NCBI GenBank assembly: GCA_026003835.1 | Contig: BPHZ01000004.1 | Coordinates: 186,001 to 250,000, forward strand | DNA length: 64,000 nt | From: Herpetosiphonaceae bacterium | GTDB lineage: Bacteria; Chloroflexota; Chloroflexia; Chloroflexales; Herpetosiphonaceae | Reading direction: 5' to 3' | Shown here: positions 28,778-36,730 of the stretch, one piece after another | How the letters are laid out: every line of letters begins with the position of its first letter | Position numbering within the stretch: the stretch's first letter is position 1 | Notes under the pieces: generated by a model | Databases searched by the model: none | Told to the model about the DNA's origin: nothing | Seen by the model: only the letters and a program-made list of their open reading frames with translations | Made by a program: the position numbers and the translations under genes

Positions 28778-30244
28778 CTACGTCGCACGAGGCGGTCCAA
28801 ACCATGTGGTTAGCGCGTCACTAAGCCCTAGCTGGGTTCGGTCTCCCACCCAGGCCACATATCCGTCGGGCCGAATCAACACGGCGGTAGGAGCCGGGAC
28901 CGCCCCGATTACCGGAAGCTCCCACGGTCCAACGTATGTGGCGTCGATCAACCGAACGCGATGCGCCCATGGCGTGATGTCGAAGTCACCGGGCTCACCG
29001 AGGTTGAGGAGCACCGGCCGGGCATCGTGCAGCAGCGTGAAGACCCGCAGCGGGCCGTTGGCGGTGACCAGATCAAGATCGGGGACGCGGCGTCCGAGCA
29101 GCGGGTGTCCTTCGCCGAGGTTGTAATGAATGTCGAGACCGGAAATCATCGCGGCAATCCGCTTACGAGGCTCATCCAGGTCGAGGAGTTCGGAAACGAT
29201 GTCGCGCAAGGCGTTGGTCCGATCATCCGTGCGGAGCAGCGCGACCTGCGCCAGCGTGTTGTGCAGCACGCGGGCAGCGACCGGGTGCCGCTCGGCGTGG
29301 TACGTATCGAGGAGGCGTTCCGGCGATGTCTTCTTGACCACCTGGGCCAGCTTCCAACCCAGGTTCACGGCATCCTGCACGCCGAGGTTGAGGCCCTGTC
29401 CGCCCGCCGGGTAATGCACGTGTGCGGCGTCTCCGGCCAGCAGCACCCGTCCCTTGCGGTAGGAAACTGCCTGCCGAGCCATATCGGTGAACCTCGAAAT
29501 CCAGGTGGGGCTATGGACCCCAAAGTCGGTCCCGTATACGGCGATGAGCGCCTCGCTGAGATCGCGCAGGGTGGGTTCGCCGGTCCGGCCGAGGCGCTGT
29601 TCGGTCACGAGGACCCGCACCGCCCCTCCATCCTCCATCCTGCTCAAGCCGTGGATGCCGTGGGCGTCGCGGCGTAAGCCCCATTCCGGCTCCTCGGCCA
29701 TCTCGACCTCGGCGATCAGGTGGCTGGTTGTCGGATCCCACCCGGCGAACTCGATGCCGGCTGCCTTACGGATCCGACTGTGTCCGCCGTCGCACCCGAC
29801 GAGATACTCCGCTCGCAGCGACGCGCCGTCGGACAGCTCCACGTTGACGCCGGTGTCGTCCTGCGTGAAACCCGTCACCTCACGTCCACGATAGATCGGC
29901 ACCGCCAGCTCGTTGACCCAACCGGCGAGGATGCGCTCGATGTGGTTCTGCCACAGCGCGAGCCCGTAGTTGTGCCGCGTGGGAAAGTCGCTGATGTCCA
30001 GCGGGATCCAGGCGAACCCCGCGACCTGGGCCACCGTTCCCTGCGAGAGGAACCGATCAGCGATTCCGCGCTGATCGAGGACCTCAATTGTGCGTGAGTG
30101 CAGACCGCCTGCGCGCAAGCCGGTGAGATCCTGGCTGGCACGCCGCTCGACAATAGCAACGTTGACGCCCGCCAACGCCAACTCGCCCGCCAGCATCAGC
30201 CCCGTGGGACCTCCTCCGACGATCACCACCGCATGCTCGGTCAT
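28778..30244 (-). CDS. FAD-dependent aromatic monooxygenase (rifampicin-monooxygenase-like)
   Basis: A 488-residue group A flavoprotein hydroxylase. The Rossmann FAD loop VIVGGGPTGLMLAGEL is at the N-terminus, the DG motif (VGCDGGHSRIRKAAG) sits near residue 165, and the GD motif (GRVLLAGDAAHVHYPAGGQGLNLG) binds the flavin ribityl chain. The C-terminal thioredoxin-like domain (VLIRPDGYVAWVG) is present. Such enzymes hydroxylate phenolic rings with NAD(P)H and O2, and close relatives inactivate rifamycins or act in polyketide pathways. The substrate is not deducible. Start ATG at 30244 with GGAGGGT upstream. Its codon use looks like high-GC actinobacterial DNA, which suggests acquisition. Confidence 0.9.
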   Translation of the reverse strand: MTEHAVVIVGGGPTGLMLAGELALAGVNVAIVERRASQDLTGLRAGGLHSRTIEVLDQRGIADRFLSQGTVAQVAGFAWIPLDISDFPTRHNYGLALWQNHIERILAGWVNELAVPIYRGREVTGFTQDDTGVNVELSDGASLRAEYLVGCDGGHSRIRKAAGIEFAGWDPTTSHLIAEVEMAEEPEWGLRRDAHGIHGLSRMEDGGAVRVLVTEQRLGRTGEPTLRDLSEALIAVYGTDFGVHSPTWISRFTDMARQAVSYRKGRVLLAGDAAHVHYPAGGQGLNLGVQDAVNLGWKLAQVVKKTSPERLLDTYHAERHPVAARVLHNTLAQVALLRTDDRTNALRDIVSELLDLDEPRKRIAAMISGLDIHYNLGEGHPLLGRRVPDLDLVTANGPLRVFTLLHDARPVLLNLGEPGDFDITPWAHRVRLIDATYVGPWELPVIGAVPAPTAVLIRPDGYVAWVGDRTQLGLSDALTTWFGPPRAT

Positions 30245-30816
30245 CGCCACCCTCCGATCGACATCACACCGATCACGACCGGCGCACCCCATCCCTCGGC
30301 CGCCACAAGGACGGCGGCCGACCCGCCCGACGAGCCCGCGAGCGAGGACGCGAGATTGTGGAGGGTGTTGGTGCGCCCATAGACGGGATTGTCGTTTTGA
30401 TAGTCGGTACGCCCATGCGCGACATTGGTCTTGCCGAGCATGACGACGCCCGCATCTTTCAAGCGGCGGATGGTTGGCGCGTCGTCGGTTGGACGATAGG
30501 TCCTGGCGAACTCAAGGTCGAACGTGGGAGGCAGACCTGCCACGTCGAAGACGTCCTTGAGCGTCATGGAGACACCGGCGAGGGGCAGGGGCGCCCTCTT
30601 GGCCACGGCGGCATCGACCAGTTTGGCCTGGTCGCGCGCCTGAGCGAAATCGCGCACGACCACCGCGTTGATAGGTCCGTCGAGCGCTTCGATCCGCGCG
30701 ATGGCTGCCTCGGTCGTCTCCACCACGCTGACAGTACTATTGCGGACTGCGGCTGCTGTTTCTATCGCGCTCGCCGTCGCGAGCACGTCGTTGGCTTGTG
30801 GCATCTGCTGCTCCAT
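30241..30816 (-). pseudogene. Amidase-signature enzyme, N-terminal remnant
   Basis: About 190 residues of the amidase (GatA-like) family. They begin ANDVLATASAIETAAAVRN, with the catalytic lysine in VSMTLKDVFDVAGLP and the first serine region GRTNTLHNLASSLAGSSGGSAAVLVA. After that the family sequence stops, and the frame ends at 30241 in the leader of the monooxygenase. The catalytic nucleophile serine and the rest of the enzyme are missing. The gene was evidently cut when the monooxygenase DNA arrived or by a later deletion. Confidence 0.82.
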
Positions 30817-30988
30817 TCTAACTGTACTGCACGCGGGTGTACAAAACGGAGAGGAAGCGTTGCTGGGCTGTTGCGTGAGGGATTCAGTATCACAAAGCGC
30901 TGCCAGATCAACGGGTTCTCCCTGCCTTGTGGTGAACCACAGCTGAGGCAGCTTCACCGCTCGAGCCCACGTTCAGCAACTACCGGGG

Positions 30989-31030
30989 AGAGCTGGTCAA
31001 CGTCAAATAGGTGGTACCCATGTTGTGGCC
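30989..31030 (+). repeat. Right 42-bp inverted repeat of the 2.6-kb block
   Basis: Inverted partner of 28409-28450, with the shared core GTGGTACCCATGT and shared outer GGTCAAC. It lies between the start of the amidase remnant and the glycosyltransferase stub. Confidence 0.75.
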
Positions 31031-31039
31031 AGGTCTGCG

Positions 31040-31141
31040 ACGCACAGGAGCGGGGCGTGGCCGAGCGCGCAGCTCAAACGCGGGCGCCAGCAGCGGCTGC
31101 ACGTCGCCGCGCGATCCGATCGACGAGAGCAAGAGCTTCAT
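31040..31141 (-). pseudogene. Glycosyltransferase (GT1/UGT type) N-terminal stub
   Basis: A strong ribosome site (GGAAGGAGG) precedes an ATG at 31141 that encodes MKLLLSSIGSRGDVQPLLAP. This is the hallmark N-terminus of macrolide/sterol-type UDP-glycosyltransferases. After ~30 residues the family sequence ends at the right boundary repeat. Only the start of the gene survives. Confidence 0.7.
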
Positions 31142-31256
31142 AGGGGCCTCCTTCCTAGAGATTGGAGCTGTGGCAATCGTATCACGCGGGCGGCGCAAAG
31201 ACATCAGGCCCTGACCCGATGAAGACTCTTGCGAGCTGTGCTATACTAAAGGTGGC

Positions 31257-31279
31257 ACGAGGGGTCCCAGACCCCTCGT
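31257..31279 (+). terminator. Strong hairpin, terminator-like
   Basis: ACGAGGGGTC and GACCCCTCGT form a 10-bp perfect stem with a 3-base loop, followed by TTCGC rather than a long T run. A possible -10 (TATACT, 31242) stands just before it. The stretch from 31280 to 31617 shows only a 107-codon frame without recognisable family. Confidence 0.5.
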
Positions 31280-31617
31280 TTCGCGTATCCAGGGCCCAGG
31301 CCGCTTGCGTGCTGGTTCGCTTTGCGGCGGTGTAGGGCCCAGCGTTGGATATGGGGGATCCCTCAACAGCGGCGAGGAGCCAGGTGCTCATCGCTCCTGC
31401 TTCTCACTCCTCATCCCTGACTCCTCGCTCCTGCCCCAGGGCTGACCAAGACATCGGTCCCGCAGATGCGGCGCTCCTCCCCAGCCATGAATGGCGGGGC
31501 TACCACGAGGAGCGGGCCGCCCTCGAGACATTAGCCCGCTTGCGCACCCCAGAAATCCGGCTGGTCGAACACACCCGCCTGGTCCTTGCTGCTCTGGATT
31601 GGACCATAAATTCCTAC

Positions 31618-31665
31618 TTGACTTTGTGTGACAAATACACTAATATATTAGTGTATTTGTCACAC
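31618..31665 (+). promoter_or_regulatory. Promoter embedded in a perfect 40-bp palindrome
   Basis: Bases 31626-31665 are a perfect palindrome with no spacer: half-site GTGTGACAAATACACTAATA followed by its exact complement. A consensus promoter overlaps it, with -35 TTGACT at 31618-31623 and -10 TAATAT at 31641-31646 (17 bases apart), so the -10 is at the dyad centre. It stands 35 bases before the J-domain gene. A dimer or tetramer bound here would block transcription, so tight repression is likely. Confidence 0.85.
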
Positions 31666-31699
31666 TAACAAACATCGAGCTAGAACAGCGAGCACACCT

Positions 31700-32770
31700 A
31701 TGACACTATCAGATCTGCTCAACCTCCTGCGGCGCGCACGCGAACCGGAAGAGATCTTCGGCGCGTTAGCCGGCGATCTCCAGGTCGCGCTGAAGCGGCG
31801 CTACCGAGAGCTCATCACCCTCGCCCACCCGGATCACAACCAGGGCGAGACTGTCGAGGCGAACGAAGCCTGCAAGCTGCTGCACGAGTGGTATGCAACG
31901 GCGCAGCAGCGTATCGCCCATGGCTCCTATGGCGCACCGCTCCGTATCAGCGTTATCACCAGGCAGCACCGATACACAGGCTACGAACCACCGCTATACG
32001 GCGATCTGTGTGATCTGTTTCCTGCTGATGCCGATGGTATGCGGGTGCTGCTCAAGGTCGCGCGTCAGGTGCGGAACAACGATTTGCTCCAGACGGAAGC
32101 CGATGTGTTGTGGCGCATCGACCGTGCGCTGGACGGGCAAGCAGTGCGTGCTCACTTCCCTACGTTGGTCGAACACTTGCTCCTGCGCGACGAAGCGGGT
32201 ATCCAGCGCTTCACCAATGTGCTGCGTGCTGAGACGGGCTATGTTTCCCTGGCGCAGGTGCTGCAAGCATACCCAGGCGGTCTCGACCCAGCCGATGCCG
32301 CGTGGATGTTCAACCGTATACTTGCTGCGCTTGGCGTCGTTCACAGCCTTGGCATCGTTCACGGAGCAGTGGTGCCGTCACATATCCTGATCCGCCCCGC
32401 CGACCATAACGGGATGCTCATCGATTGGTGCTATAGCGTCCAGGCGGGAGACGTGCTGAAGGCAATAAGCCCGCCTTACACCGCAGACTACCCCCCGGAG
32501 GTGAGCGCCAGACAAGCGGTCGCGCCCGCCACCGACATCTATATGGCGGCACGTTGTATGGTTCGGCTCCTGGCTGGTTCTGGCGCCGCCGAGGATCTCC
32601 CCCCTGGCGTGCCGAAGCCAATGCGCGCTCTGCTGCGCGCATGTCTGATCCCGTCGCCCAGGCGCCGGCCCGCCGATGCCTGGCAACTCTTCGATGATTT
32701 CCAGGAGATATTGCAGCGCCTTTACGGGCAACGAACATTCCGTCCGTTTCGGATGCCGGCGACAGCTTAA
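31700..32770 (+). CDS. J-domain protein fused to a kinase-like (pseudokinase) domain
   Basis: A 356-residue fusion. Residues ~1-72 are a DnaJ J-domain with the HPD tripeptide at 43-45 (LITLAHPDHNQGE), so it can in principle stimulate a Hsp70 ATPase. From ~85 on a protein-kinase fold is seen. The beta3 lysine is in RVLLKVA (K119) and the helix-C glutamate in LLQTEADVL (E133). The catalytic loop HRDLKPEN is replaced by HGAVVPSHI (221-229), losing both the catalytic Asp and the Asn. The DFG position reads IDW. It is therefore probably an inactive kinase used as a binding or sensing domain. It is the first gene of a unit with a vWA protein (39 bases downstream) and a PurA paralogue. Confidence 0.82.
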   Translation: MTLSDLLNLLRRAREPEEIFGALAGDLQVALKRRYRELITLAHPDHNQGETVEANEACKLLHEWYATAQQRIAHGSYGAPLRISVITRQHRYTGYEPPLYGDLCDLFPADADGMRVLLKVARQVRNNDLLQTEADVLWRIDRALDGQAVRAHFPTLVEHLLLRDEAGIQRFTNVLRAETGYVSLAQVLQAYPGGLDPADAAWMFNRILAALGVVHSLGIVHGAVVPSHILIRPADHNGMLIDWCYSVQAGDVLKAISPPYTADYPPEVSARQAVAPATDIYMAARCMVRLLAGSGAAEDLPPGVPKPMRALLRACLIPSPRRRPADAWQLFDDFQEILQRLYGQRTFRPFRMPATA

Positions 32771-32809
32771 CACCAGCGCCGGCCTACCACCTGAGAAAGG
32801 AGCAAGACC

Positions 32810-33802
32810 ATGGGATACTCGAACTGGAGCGATGCCGCCTATAAGGCGCGGCAGAACCATCGCCGATCGACGAATCAGACCGCCTTTACCTACGATCAGC
32901 AGGTACGCAGCAGCGGTATTGTACGGGTCCATGACCAGATGAACCCGTATGGTGTTACGCGAGAGAGTCGGGACAGCGACGAACACCCGGAGTCTCTCGC
33001 CATCGCCGTTGTCTTTGACGTCACCGGCTCGATGGGAAACGTCCCACGGGTGCTACAGACCAAACTCGGCGCATTAATGCGCGTGTTGATCCAGAAGGGG
33101 TACGTCGAGCATCCGCAGATCCTGTTCGGCGCTGTAGGCGATGCCCACTGCGACGCGGTGCCCCTCCAGATCGGCCAGTTTGAGTCCGGCCTGGAAATGG
33201 ACGATGATCTCGGCAAGATCTACCTGGAGGGCGGCGGCGGCGGGCAAATCCACGAGAGCTACGAGCTCGCGATCTACTTCTTTGCCCATCATACATCGAT
33301 CGACTGCTATGAAAAGCGCGGACGGAAGGGCTACCTGTTCACGATCGGCGACGAAAAACCGTACCCGACCGTGCGGCGCCAGCAGATCCTATCCCTGATC
33401 GGCGATGGGCTGGAGCAGGATATCCCCATCGAACAGGCTGTTGCCGAGGTACAGAAGCGCTACGAGTATTTCCATATCATTCCAACGAACACCAGCCATG
33501 GCAAGGACGCGTCGGTCCAGGCGCGCTGGAAGGAGCTGCTTGGCGAGCGCGTGCTGCTGCTGGACGATGAGACAGCGGTCTGTGAAACGATCGCTCTGGC
33601 GATTGGGCTCTGCGAAGGGGCTATCGACGATTTGGGCAGCGGCACCGACGATCTCATTCACGCCGGCTATGACCCGGACGCCGCGGCTACGGCTGCCAGC
33701 GCAGTCGCCCAATATGCCGCTGTGCGGGGTCCGCTCCAGCGCGTTGCGGCTGGTCTCCTGCCGGCCGGCATGGATGCCGGTATCGACGACGGACGACTCT
33801 AG
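32810..33802 (+). CDS. von Willebrand factor A domain protein
   Basis: A 330-residue soluble protein with a good ribosome site (GAAAGGAGC). The first ~60 residues are polar and of unknown fold (TAFTYDQQVRSSGIVRVHDQ). The vWA domain starts at ~64 with an intact metal-ion-dependent adhesion site, VVFDVTGSMG (DxTGS, residues 70-74), and continues through GAVGDAHCDAVPLQIGQFES and YLFTIGDEKPYP. The C-terminal third is Ala-rich and helical. Intracellular vWA proteins of this kind assemble complexes with kinases, ATPases or chaperones through the bound metal. The neighbours suggest a complex with the J-domain pseudokinase and the PurA-like enzyme. Confidence 0.85.
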   Translation: MGYSNWSDAAYKARQNHRRSTNQTAFTYDQQVRSSGIVRVHDQMNPYGVTRESRDSDEHPESLAIAVVFDVTGSMGNVPRVLQTKLGALMRVLIQKGYVEHPQILFGAVGDAHCDAVPLQIGQFESGLEMDDDLGKIYLEGGGGGQIHESYELAIYFFAHHTSIDCYEKRGRKGYLFTIGDEKPYPTVRRQQILSLIGDGLEQDIPIEQAVAEVQKRYEYFHIIPTNTSHGKDASVQARWKELLGERVLLLDDETAVCETIALAIGLCEGAIDDLGSGTDDLIHAGYDPDAAATAASAVAQYAAVRGPLQRVAAGLLPAGMDAGIDDGRL

Positions 33803-33810
33803 CGATCTAG

Positions 33811-33839
33811 GGGCCGGCTCGCTTATTGCGAGCCGGCCC
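33811..33839 (+). terminator. 12-bp perfect hairpin between vWA and purA-like genes
   Basis: GGGCCGGCTCGC pairs exactly with GCGAGCCGGCCC around TTATT. With no T run, it may act as a transcription attenuator or mRNA processing/stability site that sets the ratio of the third protein to the first two. Confidence 0.55.
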
Positions 33840-33864
33840 TGCCTGCGAATACAGGAGCTTCACC

Positions 33865-35244
33865 ATGCGACATACATTCCTGACCGTTGATCTCGGCTTT
33901 GGCGATGCGGGCAAAGGATCGATTGTGGATGTGCTTACCCGCGCATACGATGCCCATACGATCGTTCGCTACAACGGAGGCGCCCAGGCGGGCCATCGTG
34001 TGGTTACAGCCGGCGCAGCCCCACGCGAGCATGTCTTCGCCCAGTTTGGCAGCGGAACACTTGCCGGGGCGGCGACGCACCTCTCGCGTTTTATGCTGCT
34101 GGACCCTCTGGCTATGGTTGTGGAGGAGCAGCATCTCCAGACGCTAGGCGTAGGAGATGCCTTTCAGCGAACGACGATCGACGAGCGCGCGCTGGTGATC
34201 ACCCCCTACCAGCGGGCGGTCAATCGCCTGAAGGAGCTGGCGCGTGGCGCGGGGCGGCACGGCAGCTGCGGCATGGGCATCGGCGAGACGATGTCCGACT
34301 CCTTGCAGTATGGCGATCGCGTCCTGTTTGCCGGCGATCTCTGCAATCCTCATGCTCTGCGTGACAAATTGGCCTTCCTGCGAGAGGCCAACCTGGCAAA
34401 AGTGCAGGCGCTGCGCTCTTCCCTGCCCGAAAGTGAGCAGGTCGCTTTGGAGCTGGACTGGCTGATCGATGACGATCAATCGAGTTGGTTGATCGATGCC
34501 TACCGCGACTTTGCCGGCCAGGCGCGCATTGTGCCCGGCGATTATCTGCATACCATCCTGGCCCGACCTGGCGCTGTCGTCTTTGAAGGGGCGCAGGGCG
34601 TGCTGCTGGACGAGTGGAATGGCTTCCACCCATACACGACTTGGAGCACGACAACGCTGGACAACGCCTATCGCCTGCTCGACGAGGCAGGCTATGATGG
34701 CCGTCTGACTCGCATCGGTATTACCCGCGCCTATACCACGCGCCATGGGGCCGGGCCGCTGGTGACAGAAGACCTTGCGTTGACCAGCGCGCTGCCCGAC
34801 CCACGCAATGGCTTTAACGATTGGCAGCAGGGCTTCCGCGTTGGCTGGCTGGATCTGGTTCTGCTGCGCTATGCGCTGGACGTTGTCGGCCCGCTGGATT
34901 ACCTGGCTGTGACCTGTCTGGACCGCCTGGCTGGGCTGCCTATGCTCCAGGTTTGCCGCCGCTACCGCTACGACACCTTTACCATCGACCGTATCGCCCG
35001 ATCCCCAATTCCGCACTCGCTAGCGTACCAGGAGCAGCTTACCAACAATCTCGCGCGCTGCCGGCCGCTATTCGAGACTGTCCCTGATCTCGCTGCATTG
35101 CTGGAGCTACTGAGCGGCGAGTTGGGGGTGCCGATCGGTCTGATCTCAGAAGGTCCTACCGCTGAGGACAAGTCGTTTTGCCACGCAATCGATCGTCAGC
35201 GAGCAGGCTCCGCCCTCAGCGCCCCTTCTCGCGCCCTGCCATAA
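33865..35244 (+). CDS. Divergent adenylosuccinate synthetase paralogue (PurA-like)
   Basis: A 459-residue homologue of PurA, distinct from the true purA at 43386. Preserved: the GTP/IMP loop as LGFGDAGKGS (D14, K17), the catalytic-site His44 in GGAQAGHRVV, EGAQGVLLDEWNG (241-253) and GITRAYTTRHGAGPL (286-299). Changed: the aspartate-binding loop, TTGRPRR in the true enzyme, is NDWQQGFR (318-325). The next element GWLDLVLLRYA is kept. The GTP-dependent 6-phosphorylation step may remain while a different amino donor, or none, is used. It closes the three-gene unit. Its 3' end overlaps the convergent agmatinase-family gene by 29 bases. An ordinary second PurA is less likely given the loop change. 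Confidence 0.8.
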   Translation: MRHTFLTVDLGFGDAGKGSIVDVLTRAYDAHTIVRYNGGAQAGHRVVTAGAAPREHVFAQFGSGTLAGAATHLSRFMLLDPLAMVVEEQHLQTLGVGDAFQRTTIDERALVITPYQRAVNRLKELARGAGRHGSCGMGIGETMSDSLQYGDRVLFAGDLCNPHALRDKLAFLREANLAKVQALRSSLPESEQVALELDWLIDDDQSSWLIDAYRDFAGQARIVPGDYLHTILARPGAVVFEGAQGVLLDEWNGFHPYTTWSTTTLDNAYRLLDEAGYDGRLTRIGITRAYTTRHGAGPLVTEDLALTSALPDPRNGFNDWQQGFRVGWLDLVLLRYALDVVGPLDYLAVTCLDRLAGLPMLQVCRRYRYDTFTIDRIARSPIPHSLAYQEQLTNNLARCRPLFETVPDLAALLELLSGELGVPIGLISEGPTAEDKSFCHAIDRQRAGSALSAPSRALP

Positions 35245-36124
35245 GCAGCGACATCACTTTATAGGTCAGCTTCGCCGCCAGATAATCAGGGGCATGATTG
35301 GCCGGCTGTGGCGCCAGCTCCACCACGTCGAAGGCGATCACATGGCCGGCGGAGCGGGCGATCACGCGGACAATGTCCAATACCTCATTCCAGGTCAGGC
35401 CATCCGGCTCAGGTGTGCCGGTGGCGGGCATCAGCGCCGCGTCAAAGCAATCGACATCAATCGTCAAATAGACCGGCCTGCCGGCAACAAAGGAGCGCAG
35501 CGCCTCAAGATGGCGGCCGGCGTGAACATCCTCGGCGAAGAAGGTTGTTACAAGGTCGGACTGGTCGCGGATAAAAGCGATCTCCTCTGTGCTCAGCGAG
35601 CGAATACCGAGCTGCAGCACCGGCCCCGCGCCCACATCGAGGATCCGGCGCGCGGCACAGGCGTGGGAGTGCGGCGTCCCTTCGTATGCGTCGCGGAGAT
35701 CGGCATGGGCATCAAGCTGAACGGTGACAAACTCCTTGTGGACACGGGCCAGCCCCGCTGCGACCCCTCCTGAGATCGCATGCTCGCCGCCCAGGATACA
35801 CAGCAGCTTGCCGCTGCCGGCGTGCTCGGCAACAGCGGCGGCGATTGCCTCCATTGCCGCCTCCGGCGCCCGATAGTCGGGCGCAATAGCCCGGCTGGTA
35901 TAGACACCCCAGCGCAACGCGGGCTCGTCGTCGAACTCCCGGTCATAAAGCTCCACCTGCTGTGAGGCGGTGAGGATCGCTCGCGGCCCGCGGCGTGTGC
36001 CCTGGCCGTAGCTTACAGTAACCTCGTAGGGTACTGGGAGGACGACGACCTGCGCTCGTTCGTAGCTACTGTACTCCTCGTCCAGGCCAAGAAAATTCTC
36101 ATGAGGAAGATACTCATACGTCAT
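35216..36124 (-). CDS. speB: Agmatinase / arginase-family ureohydrolase
   Basis: A 302-residue binuclear manganese hydrolase. Metal ligands are visible in GGEHAIS, QLDAHADLRD and TIDVDCFDAA, with the distal acidic residue in FDVVELAP. The EGTPHSHACA loop between them is typical of agmatinases rather than arginases. It would convert agmatine to putrescine and urea; other guanidino substrates cannot be excluded. It reads towards the PurA-like gene, and its last codons overlap that gene on the opposite strand. A GAGAACAG stretch before the ATG gives a modest ribosome site. Confidence 0.88.
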   Translation of the reverse strand: MTYEYLPHENFLGLDEEYSSYERAQVVVLPVPYEVTVSYGQGTRRGPRAILTASQQVELYDREFDDEPALRWGVYTSRAIAPDYRAPEAAMEAIAAAVAEHAGSGKLLCILGGEHAISGGVAAGLARVHKEFVTVQLDAHADLRDAYEGTPHSHACAARRILDVGAGPVLQLGIRSLSTEEIAFIRDQSDLVTTFFAEDVHAGRHLEALRSFVAGRPVYLTIDVDCFDAALMPATGTPEPDGLTWNEVLDIVRVIARSAGHVIAFDVVELAPQPANHAPDYLAAKLTYKVMSLLMAGREKGR

Positions 36125-36421
36125 GCTGTTCTCCTGAGTGACAATTCATGGCTATAAGCCATTCACTGCTGCTTTTGCGTTTTTCCACCCCATCATTGTA
36201 CCGGTAGACACTCAAGCCGCCAAATGAGCTCTTCAATCAAGGGATAGAGCTAAGAGTTGGAGCACTGGGGCGGCCTGGCTCCGCCAGACCACCTGATCAC
36301 CAATACTCCGGCCAACGACCAGGTCGAAGCGCGTGATATACTAGAGGTGAAAAGATCGCAATATACAGCCGTGTGCTCTGAGCTTTTCGCTCATAGCTCG
36401 ACGTTGAACTGAGGAGGGACT

Positions 36422-36634
36422 ATGCCGCAGTATAAGAACCGCATGTACCGCAAGGAAATGCTTTCCGAGCGTCGCCGCCTTGCCGGGATTGTGCGGGCGA
36501 TGGAGGCTGGTGAAGAGCTGCCCCCCGGAACCCAGCTGCCCGTCGATGAGCAAGGGCGGCCACTCACACTTGAACAGATGAAGGAGCGGATCGAAGAACT
36601 CGATGGCTTGCTCGACCGTGTACACAAAGATTAG
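36422..36634 (+). CDS. Small charged helical protein, unknown function
   Basis: A 70-residue protein with an excellent ribosome site (TGAGGAGGG). It is rich in Arg/Glu/Lys, with two predicted amphipathic helices (RMYRKEMLSERRRLAGIVRAM and LEQMKERIEELDGLLDRV) separated by a Gly/Pro linker (PPGTQLPVDEQGRP). There is no known domain. A -10-like TATACT lies 80 bases upstream. It could be a coiled-coil adaptor. It precedes the hybrid kinase by 96 bases but may be an independent unit. Confidence 0.75.
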   Translation: MPQYKNRMYRKEMLSERRRLAGIVRAMEAGEELPPGTQLPVDEQGRPLTLEQMKERIEELDGLLDRVHKD

Positions 36635-36730
36635 TAGTTGCTGATCTTTTGCGATCCTGTCGCGCTGGCGCAGAGATCCCATCAACGAGATCGAGCCATC
36701 AAACCTACCTTGTAGAGCAGCCGAGGCTCC

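Noticed and set aside
28533-29126. 197-codon rightward frame
   Set aside because: Antisense to the well-supported flavin monooxygenase and without recognisable domains.
31345-31668. 107-codon rightward frame before the J-domain gene
   Set aside because: No ribosome site or family, and it runs through the promoter palindrome.
35294-35773. 159-codon rightward frame
   Set aside because: Antisense to the agmatinase-family gene; no start signal.
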